DNA of 64,000 nt from Paenalicyclobacillus ferrooxydans (GTDB lineage: Bacteria > Bacillota > Bacilli > Alicyclobacillales > Alicyclobacillaceae): contig NZ_LJCO01000040.1 of assembly GCF_001399675.1 (NCBI RefSeq), positions 1 to 64,000 on the forward strand. The letters run 5' to 3'. The notes under the pieces were generated by a model. The model saw only the letters and a list, made by a program, of their open reading frames with translations, was not told the DNA's origin and did not search any database. Both the position numbers and the translations under genes were made by a program. This document shows, piece after piece, positions 42,340 through 51,515 of this stretch (its first letter is position 1; every line of letters starts with the position of its first letter).

Positions 42340-42659
42340 TAAAACCCCTCCAACGATGCCAATCGCTTTTTTCCAACCGAAGTGACTTGTTCCAGTGTTG
42401 CAACTTGCTTACGAAGCGCAGTTACACCCTCGATGGTAATGCGATATGGTCGCCGCCTTTCTTTCATGGGAAGGGCTTCTATCCATCCTTTCTTTTCCAA
42501 TCGCGTGATTGCGCCATACAGTGTCCCTGGCTCCAGTTGTGTACCACTGAACGCCAGAATGTCTTCCATCATGGCGTATCCGTGCTTCTGTCCATTCGCC
42601 AGACTTGAAAGGATAAGAAACGACGCATCAGAGAACCGTCCTAACTCACTTTGTCTCAC
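42339..42659 (-). CDS. PadR-family regulator, short form
   Basis: 106 residues, GTG start with GGAGAG 7-8 nt upstream. Winged helix: SDASFLILSSLANGQKHGYA, then PGTLYGAITRLEKKGWIEAL, the PadR recognition and wing signature. A short C-terminal helix provides dimerisation. First gene of the operon, with an inverted repeat upstream. Confidence 0.85.
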   Translation of the reverse strand: MRQSELGRFSDASFLILSSLANGQKHGYAMMEDILAFSGTQLEPGTLYGAITRLEKKGWIEALPMKERRRPYRITIEGVTALRKQVATLEQVTSVGKKRLASLEGF

Positions 42660-42695
42660 TGGAATCTCTCCAATTTTTATTACGTTATTCTTATT

Positions 42696-42723
42696 AAGTA
42701 CAACTGAATATTACTATGTACTT
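42696..42723. promoter_or_regulatory. Candidate PadR operator
   Basis: AAGTAC (42696-42701) and GTACTT (42718-42723) form an inverted repeat 16 nt apart, 36 bp before the minus-strand padR start. It has the ATGT-type look of PadR sites. Confidence 0.4.
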
Positions 42724-42876
42724 GGAACAGCGGTCAATAGATGGACTAACTTAATTACCAAACGACCATATGCCCGAATCATCGTAGCACATGCCCTTTT
42801 CCTGCGTGATTGGTGAACAAATTTAAATGACGGGAAATTTTTTATATTTTTGATCACATAATAATATACGCAAACA

Positions 42877-42910
42877 AATACTTGTTAACGAGTATTATAA
42901 TCCGTATAAT
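42877..42910 (+). promoter_or_regulatory. Operator and promoter of the second padR
   Basis: A 20-bp near-palindrome centred on GTTAAC with arms AATACT and AGTATT (42877-42896) directly abuts two TATAAT boxes (42896-42901 and 42905-42910). This suggests self-repression of the downstream padR gene. Confidence 0.5.
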
Positions 42911-42931
42911 ACGTTTGCGAGGTGATTAGCG

Positions 42932-43531
42932 TTGGCACAGAAACTATCTAACCCACTGGCTCTTGCCGTTATGGCACTTCTTTCTGAACGACCATCTCAC
43001 CCTTACGAAATGTCCGTAATGATGAAAGCCCGTCACTGGCATACCAGCATCAAACTGAACTACGGATCTCTCTATACGGTAATTGATGGTCTGGAAAAGC
43101 GAGGGTACGTGAAAGCGCAAGAAACCATTCGTGAGGGAAATCGACCAGAACGGACGGTTTACGTACTCACTGAAACTGGACACGTCGAACTCAAGCGTTG
43201 GCTGAGCGACATATTGCGAACTCCGAAAAAGGAATACCTGGATTTTGAGGCAGGATTAACGCTCATGCTTCATCTTCCATCAACGACGGTGTTGGAACTC
43301 CTAAGTGAACGCATAGCTCATTTGGAATCTGACATTGAAAATTTGAAAACACAATTGAAAGTATTGACCGAGCAATTTCACTTGGAGAGACCGTTAATGC
43401 TTGAAGGCGAGTACGCCGTTGTGATGAGAGAGGCGGAACTTAGTTGGATACGTGCAATTGTTAAAGATATTCACGATGGCAAGTTGAATTGGGCGGAAAC
43501 TCAACACTTCGAAGGCGGGCAAGATACATGA
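42932..43531 (+). CDS. PadR-family regulator, long form with Vir_act_alpha_C domain
   Basis: 199 residues, TTG start with GAGGTG 7 nt upstream. N-terminal winged helix (ALAVMALLSERPSHPYEMSV, then YGSLYTVIDGLEKRGYV) and a C-terminal helical domain with a coiled coil (SERIAHLESDIENLKTQLKV). Typical PadR-s1 layout. Divergent from the short PadR gene across about 270 bp. The next gene overlaps its stop (ATGA). Confidence 0.85.
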   Translation: MAQKLSNPLALAVMALLSERPSHPYEMSVMMKARHWHTSIKLNYGSLYTVIDGLEKRGYVKAQETIREGNRPERTVYVLTETGHVELKRWLSDILRTPKKEYLDFEAGLTLMLHLPSTTVLELLSERIAHLESDIENLKTQLKVLTEQFHLERPLMLEGEYAVVMREAELSWIRAIVKDIHDGKLNWAETQHFEGGQDT

Positions 43532-44061
43532 TATTGTGGAATGCTTGGACTGAAACTCTCTGGTCGTACACCTTCTACTTTTCGCATGGTATTATCGTTC
43601 TTTTATCAATTCCAACAGCAGTAGTTCGACCGATACAGGTACTATATAAAGGGAAACTGCGGGGACTTTTAGCACCCTTTGAACTGCTTGTAGAACTTAT
43701 ACGGTTATTTCAGTATTGCGTCATCTTGACACTTGGGTTGGACCTTCCCTTACAAAGCCTATTTGATTCTGCTCTCTGGGGGCGTTTTGTTTCAATAATA
43801 CGGCACTTACATTGGGGACAAGTTGCGTACCAACTCTGTGGGTTTGTGATTGTGTTCGCTGTCATCAATATCATTCTTTTTATGATTATCATTAGAAAAT
43901 CAACGGTAGCAAATTTACTGGAAAAGTACAAAAATAAGACGAAGACGCTCAGTAACTTCGAGGTATCATCGGTTCGCACTGCCGCTATGCTCGCGGTTAA
44001 AAATATGCTTGTCATCCCAGTGAGTGTGATTTATCTGCTCCACATTTTCAACTTAATATGA
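43528..44061 (+). CDS. Membrane protein of the padR operon
   Basis: 177 residues from ATG 43528, overlapping the padR stop. About four hydrophobic segments (FYFSHGIIVLLSIPTAVV; LCGFVIVFAVINIILFMIII; MLVIPVSVIYLLHIFNLI). The coupling suggests it is the target or sensor of the PadR. Function unknown. Confidence 0.6.
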   Translation: MILWNAWTETLWSYTFYFSHGIIVLLSIPTAVVRPIQVLYKGKLRGLLAPFELLVELIRLFQYCVILTLGLDLPLQSLFDSALWGRFVSIIRHLHWGQVAYQLCGFVIVFAVINIILFMIIIRKSTVANLLEKYKNKTKTLSNFEVSSVRTAAMLAVKNMLVIPVSVIYLLHIFNLI

Positions 44062-44450
44062 GGCAGATGAGATAAATGTTATTCGCTGAATAGACCCTTA
44101 GATGGATCGGAGCGTAGGAAAACTGACTGACCTTCGATCCTTTGGTTTCAATCCTTTCTTAGCCCTATTCCCAATTCAATTCCAGCCTAAGACATCTCAA
44201 ATTCAAATTTAGCTCCCTGTACTATGTAGTCGAAAAAAGAGGATCTACTCTGACTCACTCCCGCCTCAACCCTGCCTCTTCCCTTGCCCCACAAGGCTTT
44301 TCCCGCTCTCACCCTCACGTTCTTCCATCTTCTGCCGTCGAATTCGATCTTCCGTAGATCACGCCTTTTCTCACCTTTTTTTTCCGTAATTTTTCCAGAA
44401 ACCTCGATTTTGCGTAAAAAGGAGTTCTTCCGTGGAAGAACAGGGTAAGA
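44062..44450. other. Gap before the tandem repeat
   Basis: No gene. It holds the right copy of the 19-bp direct repeat and pyrimidine-rich sequence. Confidence 0.5.
44203..44221 (+). repeat. 19-bp direct repeat, right copy
   Basis: TCAAATTTAGCTCCCTGTA, identical to 40769-40787 and in the same orientation. Confidence 0.6.
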
Positions 44451-45000
44451 GCGGGCTGAAGGGTTCAGGGAGAGCAGATTTGGTCATGTATTTTTTCTCA
44501 TTTTTGATCGGGCATGGTTCAGGAATCCTTGATATATCGGGCTTTTTCGCGTCTTATTTCCTTCGGTTTTTGTCTTACCCTTGCCCCAAAACGCCTCGTC
44601 CCTGCAACACAAAAACACGGGCGAATTCAGGCTTTTGACCCGAATCCACCCGTGCTGTAGGGAACAACTTATTTTGCTCAGAGTAGAACTTATTTTGCGA
44701 GAATAGATCCGCGTTTTGCGAAGATAGCGGGCTGAAGGGTCATGGGAGAGCAGATTTTGTCATGTGTTTTTTCTCATTTTTGATCGGGCATGGTTCAGGA
44801 ATCCTTGATATATCGGGCTTTTTCGCGTCTTATTTCCTTCGGTTTTTGTCTTACCCTTGCCCCAAAACGCCTCGTCCCCTCACTAAAAAAACACGGGCGA
44901 ATTCAGGCTTTCGACCCGAATCCACCCGTGCTGTAGGGAACAACTTATTTTACTCAGAGTAGAACTTATTTTGCTGGAGTAGATCGGCTTTTTGCGAAGA
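44451..45000 (+). repeat. 275-bp tandem duplication
   Basis: Copy 1 covers 44451-44725 and copy 2 44726-45000. They are nearly identical, with a few substitutions and a small insertion. Each unit holds an imperfect hairpin bounded by CACGGG and CCCGTG, and a short internal repeat AACTTATTTTGC occurring twice. The 50-65 codon frames inside are not credible genes. It lies downstream of glmS. Confidence 0.9.
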
Positions 45001-45028
45001 TATATGTCACTTGCTATGTCAGTAAGAC

Positions 45029-46879
45029 TTACTCGACCGTCACACTCTTGGCAAGGTTTCTCGGCTTATCGACGTCATTGCCTCTCACTACGGCTGCATA
45101 GTAAGCCAACAGTTGCAATGGCACCACGGCTGCAATGGGTGCAACCAAGGGTGAAGTCTTTGGCAAATAGATGACCTCATCGACCGACTTCTGGAGCTCT
45201 TCATCCCCAGCCCAGGTCACCCCAAGCACAAACGCGTCCCGAGCCTTCACTTCTTTAATATTACTCAACGTTTTCTCATACAGCTCAGTCTGCGTCGCCA
45301 GTGCAATCACCGGAACGCCCTCCGTGATAAGTGCCAAGGTGCCGTGTTTCAGCTCTCCGGCAGCATAAGACTCTGCGTGAATGTACGAAATCTCCTTCAA
45401 CTTCAAGGCGCCTTCGAGAGACACTGCGTGGTCCAGACCACGCCCAATAAAGAAAGTATCGCGTGCATCTTGATAGTCGAGGGCAAACTTTTCAATTAAA
45501 GGTGCAGAATCAAGCACCTTCTCTGCGACAGTTGGAAGCTTTGCCAAGGCATTCAGGACTTCGTTTCGATCGGCCTCTGCCAAGGTGCCACGTTCCTGAC
45601 CGAGGTACACAGCAAGCAAGTATAAAGCCACCAACTGAGTCGTGTAAGCTTTCGTGGATGCTACGGCGATTTCAGGGCCTGCCCATGTAATCAGGACATC
45701 GTCAGCTTCCCGTGCAGCGGAACTGCCAACTACGTTTGTAATCGCAAGTACCCGAAGCCCCTTTTGCTTACTGTCGCGTAACGCTGCCAAGGTGTCCGCG
45801 GTTTCGCCAGACTGCGTGATGACAATCACGAGCGTGTTTGGTGAGTATAGCGGATCACGATACCTGTACTCGGAAGCAACCTCGACCTCAACTGGAATTT
45901 TCGCAAACCGTTCGATGGCAGCCTTGCCGACTAAGCCAGCATGCCAGGAGGTTCCACATGCAACAATGTGGATTCTGTCAATCGATTGCAGGAAATCCTC
46001 AGTCCAAGACAACTCATTCAGATGAACGGACGAGAGGTCTTCAGCCAGGCGCCCCCGCAGGGTATCCGTAATTGCCCGCGGCTGCTCATGGATCTCCTTC
46101 AGCATGAAATGTTCGAAGCCGCCGCGTTCCGCAGATACGGCATCCCAAGTCACCTTGTAGACATCTTTTTGTACAGGTACCAGATGTGCCGGGTCCGTCT
46201 TCTCGTTCAACGGATAGCAATCAACACTATCCCGTCGTACAACTGCCATCTCTCCGTCATCTAGAACATACACATCTCGGGTGTATTCGAGGATTGCGGG
46301 AATATCGGATGCGACAAAGTTTTCGCCTTCGCCGAGCCCGACAATCAGCGGGCTGGACTTACGTACGGCAATCAACCTGTCCGGGTGGTTCTTGGCTAAG
46401 ACAACAAGTGCATATGCCCCACGGATCCGCTTTGATGCAGCGACAATCGTCGCTTCAAAGTTCCCATCGTACATATCCTCAATGAGATGGACGATGACCT
46501 CGGTGTCCGTCTCGGATTTGAAGGTATGTCCCTTCTGCATCAATTCCTCGCGAATTTGTACATAGTTCTCGATGATCCCGTTGTGCACAATCGCGAACTG
46601 TCCTTGACAATCCTGATGCGGATGTGCGTTCTCATCAGACGGACGCCCGTGTGTTGCCCACCGTGTATGCCCGATGCCAATCTGTCCTTCGATGCTCTCG
46701 GAAACGAGTTTATCCTCCAAGTTCGCCAACCGTCCGACAGATTTCACAACAGAGATCTGATCATTCCCGAGCGTCGCAATACCTGCAGAGTCATAACCGC
46801 GGTACTCCAACTTGCGCAAACCTCCCACAACCACGTCTTTGACGTGGCGTGGCCCGATGTAACCAACAATACCGCACAT
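45029..46879 (-). CDS. glmS: Glutamine-fructose-6-phosphate aminotransferase
   Basis: 616 residues. Makes glucosamine-6-phosphate from fructose-6-phosphate and glutamine, the first step to UDP-GlcNAc for cell wall. Starts MCGIVGYIG with catalytic Cys1 after Met removal, so ATG 46879 is chosen over the longer frame. The glutaminase half is followed by two SIS sugar-isomerase domains (GTSWHAGLVGK, SQSGETADTLAAL, FFIGRGLDH) and ends in PRNLAKSVTVE. A glmS ribozyme lies upstream, giving feedback control by the product. Confidence 0.98.
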   Translation of the reverse strand: MCGIVGYIGPRHVKDVVVGGLRKLEYRGYDSAGIATLGNDQISVVKSVGRLANLEDKLVSESIEGQIGIGHTRWATHGRPSDENAHPHQDCQGQFAIVHNGIIENYVQIREELMQKGHTFKSETDTEVIVHLIEDMYDGNFEATIVAASKRIRGAYALVVLAKNHPDRLIAVRKSSPLIVGLGEGENFVASDIPAILEYTRDVYVLDDGEMAVVRRDSVDCYPLNEKTDPAHLVPVQKDVYKVTWDAVSAERGGFEHFMLKEIHEQPRAITDTLRGRLAEDLSSVHLNELSWTEDFLQSIDRIHIVACGTSWHAGLVGKAAIERFAKIPVEVEVASEYRYRDPLYSPNTLVIVITQSGETADTLAALRDSKQKGLRVLAITNVVGSSAAREADDVLITWAGPEIAVASTKAYTTQLVALYLLAVYLGQERGTLAEADRNEVLNALAKLPTVAEKVLDSAPLIEKFALDYQDARDTFFIGRGLDHAVSLEGALKLKEISYIHAESYAAGELKHGTLALITEGVPVIALATQTELYEKTLSNIKEVKARDAFVLGVTWAGDEELQKSVDEVIYLPKTSPLVAPIAAVVPLQLLAYYAAVVRGNDVDKPRNLAKSVTVE

Positions 46880-46904
46880 GGACACAAATCCCCCTACGTA
46901 GCCT

Positions 46905-47054
46905 ACAGCCTTTTTGTCCCGTTGGTCACCCAACAGATTTCAAAGTCTGTAATCGGTGCGGCCGCACACCGGGGGGTATCCGCCGAATCGTTCGCCAACC
47001 CCCACCGCGTCAACTGAGGAAAATGCCTGCCGTTGCTCCTCAGTCCGGGCGCTT
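46905..47054 (-). ncRNA. glmS ribozyme (GlcN6P riboswitch)
   Basis: The minus strand reads AAGCGCCCGGACTGAGG, then CCTCAGTTGACG, GGTTGGCGAACGATTCGGCG, GGATACCCCCGGTGTGCGG, and a 3' helix around GGGTGACCAACGGG. This follows the family order: the AGCGCC cleavage site, P2, and the double-pseudoknot core with GGCGGAU and CCCCCGG. Self-cleavage is expected before the G at 47052. It lies 26 bp before the glmS start. Confidence 0.93.
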
Positions 47055-47056
47055 GT

Positions 47057-47094
47057 CATGTGATCTCGGTGTGCTAAATTCACCGAGTCACATG
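47057..47094 (-). other. 14-bp hairpin just 5' of the ribozyme
   Basis: CATGTGA/TCACATG and CTCGGTG/CACCGAG stack into one long stem with a single bulged A and a 9-nt loop. There is no T run. A second hairpin GGCGT-GAGAG-ACGCC lies at 47095-47109. They may insulate the ribozyme or stabilise the glmM 3' end. Confidence 0.5.
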
Positions 47095-47169
47095 GGCGTC
47101 TCTCACGCCTAAGAACCTTATCATAACCTATTCTTTAACTGCCTGTCACGCGCAGATTTTTCTCCTCAT

Positions 47170-48507
47170 TCAAGCGCCAATTTCTTCCCGAATCACCACC
47201 GCAATCTGATGTACGCATTCCTGAAGCACCTGTTCGTCCGGACCTTCTGCCATCACGCGGACCAGCGACTCCGTACCTGATTCACGCACCAACAGCCGCC
47301 CGTTACCGCCAAGCATGGCTTCTCCCGCTTCGAGAGCTTCTTGGATCCGGGCACTTTGACGCCATGCCTGTTTATCGTTCACGCGAACGTTCTCCAAAAT
47401 CTGCGGGTACCGATTCATAACCCGACGTAACTCTGTGAGGGATTTCTTTTGTGCCACCATAATGTTGACGAGCTGCAGCGCGGTCAAAACCCCATCGCCA
47501 GTGGTCGTATGGTTTAAGAAGATGATGTGCCCTGATTGCTCTCCGCCAAGGACAAGGGAATGCTCACGCATGGCTTCCATGACGTAGCGATCGCCAACCG
47601 CTGTGGTTTGCACACCGATGCCTCGTTCTTCCATCGCTTTCATAAACCCAAGGTTGCTCATGACCGTTGCCGCTACAGCGTTGTTCTTCAATTCTCCACG
47701 AGCATGCAGTGCCTCAGCACAAATGGCAATAATGTAATCTCCGTCGACCATCTGACCGGAAGCATCTACTGCAATGACACGGTCTGCGTCCCCGTCAAAT
47801 GCCAGTCCCAGATCCGCTTCGTATTCGAGAACTGCCCGTTGTACCACATGCGGGTGCGTAGAACCGCATCCCACATTAATGTTCGTGCCATCCGGCTGAG
47901 TAAACAGGGCTGTGACTTTTGCGCCGAGTCGCTCGAAAACCTCCGGCGCTGTGTGATATGATGCGCCGTTTGCACAGTCAAGGACAACATGCAGACCATC
48001 AAACCGATTTTGAACCGTGCCAATCAAAAAGCGCCGATACACCTCAAGCGCTGGTTCTTGGTAGAGACGCCCAACATCGACCCCAATCGGTCGTGGCAAC
48101 TCTTCACTTTGTTCCATCAGGGCTTCAATCTCATCTTCTACCGCGTCGAGGAGTTTGAATCCATCTCCGCCGAAAAACTTAATGCCGTTGTCTTCAACGG
48201 GGTTATGTGAAGCAGAGATCATGACCCCCGCATTCGCGTGAAGGTGCTTTGTCAGAAAGGCCACGCCAGGGGTACTGACAACACCGAGTTGTAAGACATC
48301 CACACCAACAGAGAGGATCCCGCTGACCAGAGATGCCTCGAGCATGTCACTGGAAATCCGAGTATCTTTACCCACAACAATCCTTGCCCCTGGCACACCG
48401 CGTGTGAGCACATAGGCGCCTACACGTCCTAGGCGAAATGCGAATTCAGGTGTCAATTCAAGGTTCGCGATGCCGCGAACTCCATCGGTACCAAACATGC
48501 GAGTCAA
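47170..48507 (-). CDS. glmM: Phosphoglucosamine mutase
   Basis: 445 residues. Converts glucosamine-6-phosphate to glucosamine-1-phosphate. The TTG start at 48507 gives MTRMFGTDGVRGIA, matching the usual three residues before FGTDG, with AGGAG 8 nt upstream. Active phosphoserine loop ISASHNPVEDNG, metal site FDGDADR, sugar loop GGEQSGHI, and C-terminal RESGTESLVRVM are intact. Between cdaR and glmS, the standard Firmicutes order; GlmM and CdaA are known to interact. Confidence 0.97.
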   Translation of the reverse strand: MTRMFGTDGVRGIANLELTPEFAFRLGRVGAYVLTRGVPGARIVVGKDTRISSDMLEASLVSGILSVGVDVLQLGVVSTPGVAFLTKHLHANAGVMISASHNPVEDNGIKFFGGDGFKLLDAVEDEIEALMEQSEELPRPIGVDVGRLYQEPALEVYRRFLIGTVQNRFDGLHVVLDCANGASYHTAPEVFERLGAKVTALFTQPDGTNINVGCGSTHPHVVQRAVLEYEADLGLAFDGDADRVIAVDASGQMVDGDYIIAICAEALHARGELKNNAVAATVMSNLGFMKAMEERGIGVQTTAVGDRYVMEAMREHSLVLGGEQSGHIIFLNHTTTGDGVLTALQLVNIMVAQKKSLTELRRVMNRYPQILENVRVNDKQAWRQSARIQEALEAGEAMLGGNGRLLVRESGTESLVRVMAEGPDEQVLQECVHQIAVVIREEIGA

Positions 48508-48531
48508 AGACCTCGCTCCTTTCACACTCCG

Positions 48532-49791
48532 TTATCCGATACGATTGGTCCCAGCAGTCGTATTATTATTGTTGTTAGCAGTTCCTTGGCTTTGAATGGA
48601 AACAGGGACGGTAATTTGAGAGAGCTGTGTGACGGTAACCCAGTTGGGTGCGGAAACATGAACAGCTGCTGTGGTGTCTCCGGCCGTCAATCCACTTGCG
48701 TCAATATACGCTATGATATCTGACGTCTGCAACTTGGAAATAATTGAGTCCGGACCGCTGACACGGATATCCAAGTTGGTTGTACCGGACAAAGTGACGG
48801 TTGCCCCCTGCGGTATGTTTCGAATCTGTATCGGAACTCCATTGAAGCTCCTCGCTGTGCTTCGCGAGATCTGAACCGTAACTTGAACGCTGGACGGAAC
48901 AACTTGAGTCCAGTTGGCTCCCGGGACGATGGGTACAGTGAATGTTTTCGTCGACGCCAGCCCCGAGACATCGACAGGCAATGTAACCTGACTGAGGGTT
49001 GCTGTGACGTCCGGCGATGCGGTTACGTTTACGGTCTGTTGCGCGACTGACAATCCTGACACCGCATAGCCAGGCGCTGGAGAGCCAAGTACTTCTGGGG
49101 CTAAACGCACCTTCATCTGTGGGGGTTCAATACGAACGACAGCAGTCACGTTCACCGGATCGACCTCGACCCCAGATACAGGCAGGCCGTTCTTATCAAC
49201 CGGTTCTAGTGTCAATGTGTGGGATACTGTGGATTTTGCGCCTGACACGGACATATCGGCCATGACGGCAGCTACACGCTGCACAACGGAGCTCACCCCA
49301 CTGACCTGTACTGCCTGAACATCAGGTTGCACTTGTGCGACCTGATAGCCCTGGGCTGGGGTGCCAGTGACGTGAATTTGAACTGGTTTGCTTGCAGTCA
49401 CTTTCTTCTCTAGCGTAACCTCAACAGTTTGCGGGAGAATCGTGTAGGCGACTGGAGGCATCCCCACTGCCTTCAGAGCAACGGCATGTGTGCCAGGGCC
49501 GAGACCACGGGCATCGGCAACCACTTGAACCCCCATCATCTCACTTGGCAGCGATGTATTGTTGAGGAGTCCACCGCGAATTTCAACGACAACAGTAGGA
49601 TGGTCAATGACTGTCACCATCATGTCTGGTTGAGTATTCACTTGGACTGCATACGGGAAGTCTTTGACAGACGCCGCCGTTTGGCCTGCTTGCGACGTTG
49701 GTGAAGGGGCATTCACTGTGAACCAAAGGATGCAAGCGAGTATCACAGCGACAATCCGTAGGACCATATTGTTGTTGAGAAACCTGTCCAC
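48532..49791 (-). CDS. cdaR: CdaA regulator with YbbR domains
   Basis: 419 residues. One N-terminal membrane anchor (VLRIVAVILACILWFTVNA), then about four YbbR repeats, each with the pattern PGY(Q/A)V or similar and Val/Thr-rich strands, facing outside. A low-complexity tail with Asn/Thr ends the protein. It modulates the cyclase CdaA. GTG start overlapping the cdaA stop (TAGTG). Confidence 0.95.
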   Translation of the reverse strand: MDRFLNNNMVLRIVAVILACILWFTVNAPSPTSQAGQTAASVKDFPYAVQVNTQPDMMVTVIDHPTVVVEIRGGLLNNTSLPSEMMGVQVVADARGLGPGTHAVALKAVGMPPVAYTILPQTVEVTLEKKVTASKPVQIHVTGTPAQGYQVAQVQPDVQAVQVSGVSSVVQRVAAVMADMSVSGAKSTVSHTLTLEPVDKNGLPVSGVEVDPVNVTAVVRIEPPQMKVRLAPEVLGSPAPGYAVSGLSVAQQTVNVTASPDVTATLSQVTLPVDVSGLASTKTFTVPIVPGANWTQVVPSSVQVTVQISRSTARSFNGVPIQIRNIPQGATVTLSGTTNLDIRVSGPDSIISKLQTSDIIAYIDASGLTAGDTTAAVHVSAPNWVTVTQLSQITVPVSIQSQGTANNNNNTTAGTNRIG

Positions 49792-50609
49792 TACGATGCC
49801 GCCTTTCGTCCAAAGAATTGCAAGCGACGATTGCGCTTTGGCGTTAAAAGAGTCTGCAGCAACTCAAACAGCGCATTTTCACTGAGGTCTCTCGTTAAGA
49901 CTCCATCGACTGCGATGGATATTTTCCCGGTTTCCTCTGACACCACAACAGCGACAGCATCTGATTGTTCCGTTACACCAAGCGCCGCACGATGCCTTGT
50001 CCCAAGTTCTTTGTCAAGGTTACGATTTTCAGTAAGAGGAAGGAAGCACCCCGCCGAGACCAGGCGCTCCCCCCGCACGACAACTGCACCGTCATGCAGG
50101 GGTGTATTTGGAATAAAGGTGTTGATGAGCAGTTGTGAACTCACACGACCTTCCACAAGAATTCCAGTTTCGATGTATTCTGTCAGTCCGGTTTCACGTT
50201 CGATGACAATGAGCGCACCGATCTTGGCCTTGGAGAGTACCTGTGTGCACTTGACGATCTCAGCTATCAGCTGTTGCGTTTCTTCAGGGGCTTGACTCCG
50301 GAAAGAGAGCGACATAAAGCCGCCACGGCCCAGTTGTTCCAAGGCTCTGCGCAGTTCAGGCTGAAACACAATGGGAATGGCAATGAAGCCAAGGGTAAGA
50401 ATCTTGTTCAACAGCCAATTGACCGTCGTCAGATGAAACAAGCTGCTCAGGGCCGTCGCTACAAGAATGACGATGACACCCTGTAAAAGTTGGACTGCTC
50501 GCGTGCCTCGAATGAGGAGCAACAGGCGATACAGCAGGTACGCCACGATTATAATATCAATCGCATTCAAGAAGTTGAACCGTTCAATTGCACTAAGCCA
50601 CCCATCCAA
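49791..50609 (-). CDS. cdaA: Diadenylate cyclase CdaA
   Basis: 272 residues. Three N-terminal membrane helices (DIIIVAYLLYRLLLLI; GVIVILVATALSSLF; LTLGFIAIPIVF), then a DAC domain with PLHDGAVVVRGERLVSAG and the GTRHRAALG motif that binds ATP. Makes c-di-AMP, which governs potassium and wall homeostasis. TTG start at 50609 with GGGTGA 7 nt upstream. Heads the cdaA-cdaR-glmM-glmS cluster. Confidence 0.97.
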   Translation of the reverse strand: MDGWLSAIERFNFLNAIDIIIVAYLLYRLLLLIRGTRAVQLLQGVIVILVATALSSLFHLTTVNWLLNKILTLGFIAIPIVFQPELRRALEQLGRGGFMSLSFRSQAPEETQQLIAEIVKCTQVLSKAKIGALIVIERETGLTEYIETGILVEGRVSSQLLINTFIPNTPLHDGAVVVRGERLVSAGCFLPLTENRNLDKELGTRHRAALGVTEQSDAVAVVVSEETGKISIAVDGVLTRDLSENALFELLQTLLTPKRNRRLQFFGRKAAS

Positions 50610-50702
50610 GGCAACGTCACCCGATTCCGGAAAAACTTTTAGATCATTGTTTCCTACATATTATACCGCGTCAAGGGGGCGGCTTGCCCGAACCATCGTA
50701 GA

Positions 50703-51389
50703 TTAGGGAGACTTTTGTGTGCGTTTCAGTTTCCCGCCCTTCGCTATATCCTTTACTCCTGCACGCCGATACATGGCCAAAAACCCCTGTGCAATCGCTC
50801 CATGCCCCGCATCGTTTGGGTGAATCGGGTTACCGCGGATTCGAAAGTCGCGGATGGACCCTCGTTTGTAGCCTTCAACAAAACGAAATTCCTTGCCGTC
50901 AAATCTTGCCGCGATATCCGCCAGAAGAAGGTTGTATCGGCGGGCCACCCTCCGCACGCAATCATTTACGAGTCCGGTGTACTCTTCTGCAAGGACGGAG
51001 TTTGGAAACGGATTGTAAAGCGTCGCGATGATAAAGCGGGTACCAGGTCTGTATGCCAACTCTACAATGTTCGTCAAGTTTTGATAGTAACGATCCGCTA
51101 CTTTCATCAGGTGACTATGGTTTCCGTTTAGGAGAAACGGCGACGAACGAAGGAGATCGTTCCCACCCACCATCAACGTAGTCAACTTTGCTTCATCGAA
51201 TATGCTCGGCTGCACGGACTTGACAGACTTGAGTAACCTGGCGGAAGTCCAGCCCGGCTTCGCGTGCAGGTACACATTGACCCGCTCTTGTTTCGAGAGA
51301 CTTCGCGCGATCCGCTGTACATAGGATCTCCTGTTGTTGGTTGCAGAATACCCGTACGTCACCGAGTCTCCAAGCGCAACATATAGCAC
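50703..51389 (-). CDS. SGNH/GDSL hydrolase
   Basis: 228 residues from GTG 51389 (AAGGGG 9 nt upstream), beginning MLYVALGDSVTYGYSAT. Block I GDS, block III GGND (MVGGNDLLR) and block V NPIHPNDAGH with the catalytic Asp/His are all present. Probable cytoplasmic esterase or lysophospholipase-like enzyme; substrate unknown. Upstream of cdaA on the same strand, but the 93-bp gap leaves linkage open. Confidence 0.85.
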   Translation of the reverse strand: MLYVALGDSVTYGYSATNNRRSYVQRIARSLSKQERVNVYLHAKPGWTSARLLKSVKSVQPSIFDEAKLTTLMVGGNDLLRSSPFLLNGNHSHLMKVADRYYQNLTNIVELAYRPGTRFIIATLYNPFPNSVLAEEYTGLVNDCVRRVARRYNLLLADIAARFDGKEFRFVEGYKRGSIRDFRIRGNPIHPNDAGHGAIAQGFLAMYRRAGVKDIAKGGKLKRTQKSP

Positions 51390-51515
51390 AAACGCCAGCC
51401 CCTTGCCGAAGACCAAAAAGGTCACTTTCCACGCCCGCGGGAACTGCCAAGGCGTGGTTATAGTAACCTATTGCAATCGGCTGTAAGGCGTGACGCAAGG
51501 ACTGTTAATTCTTCA

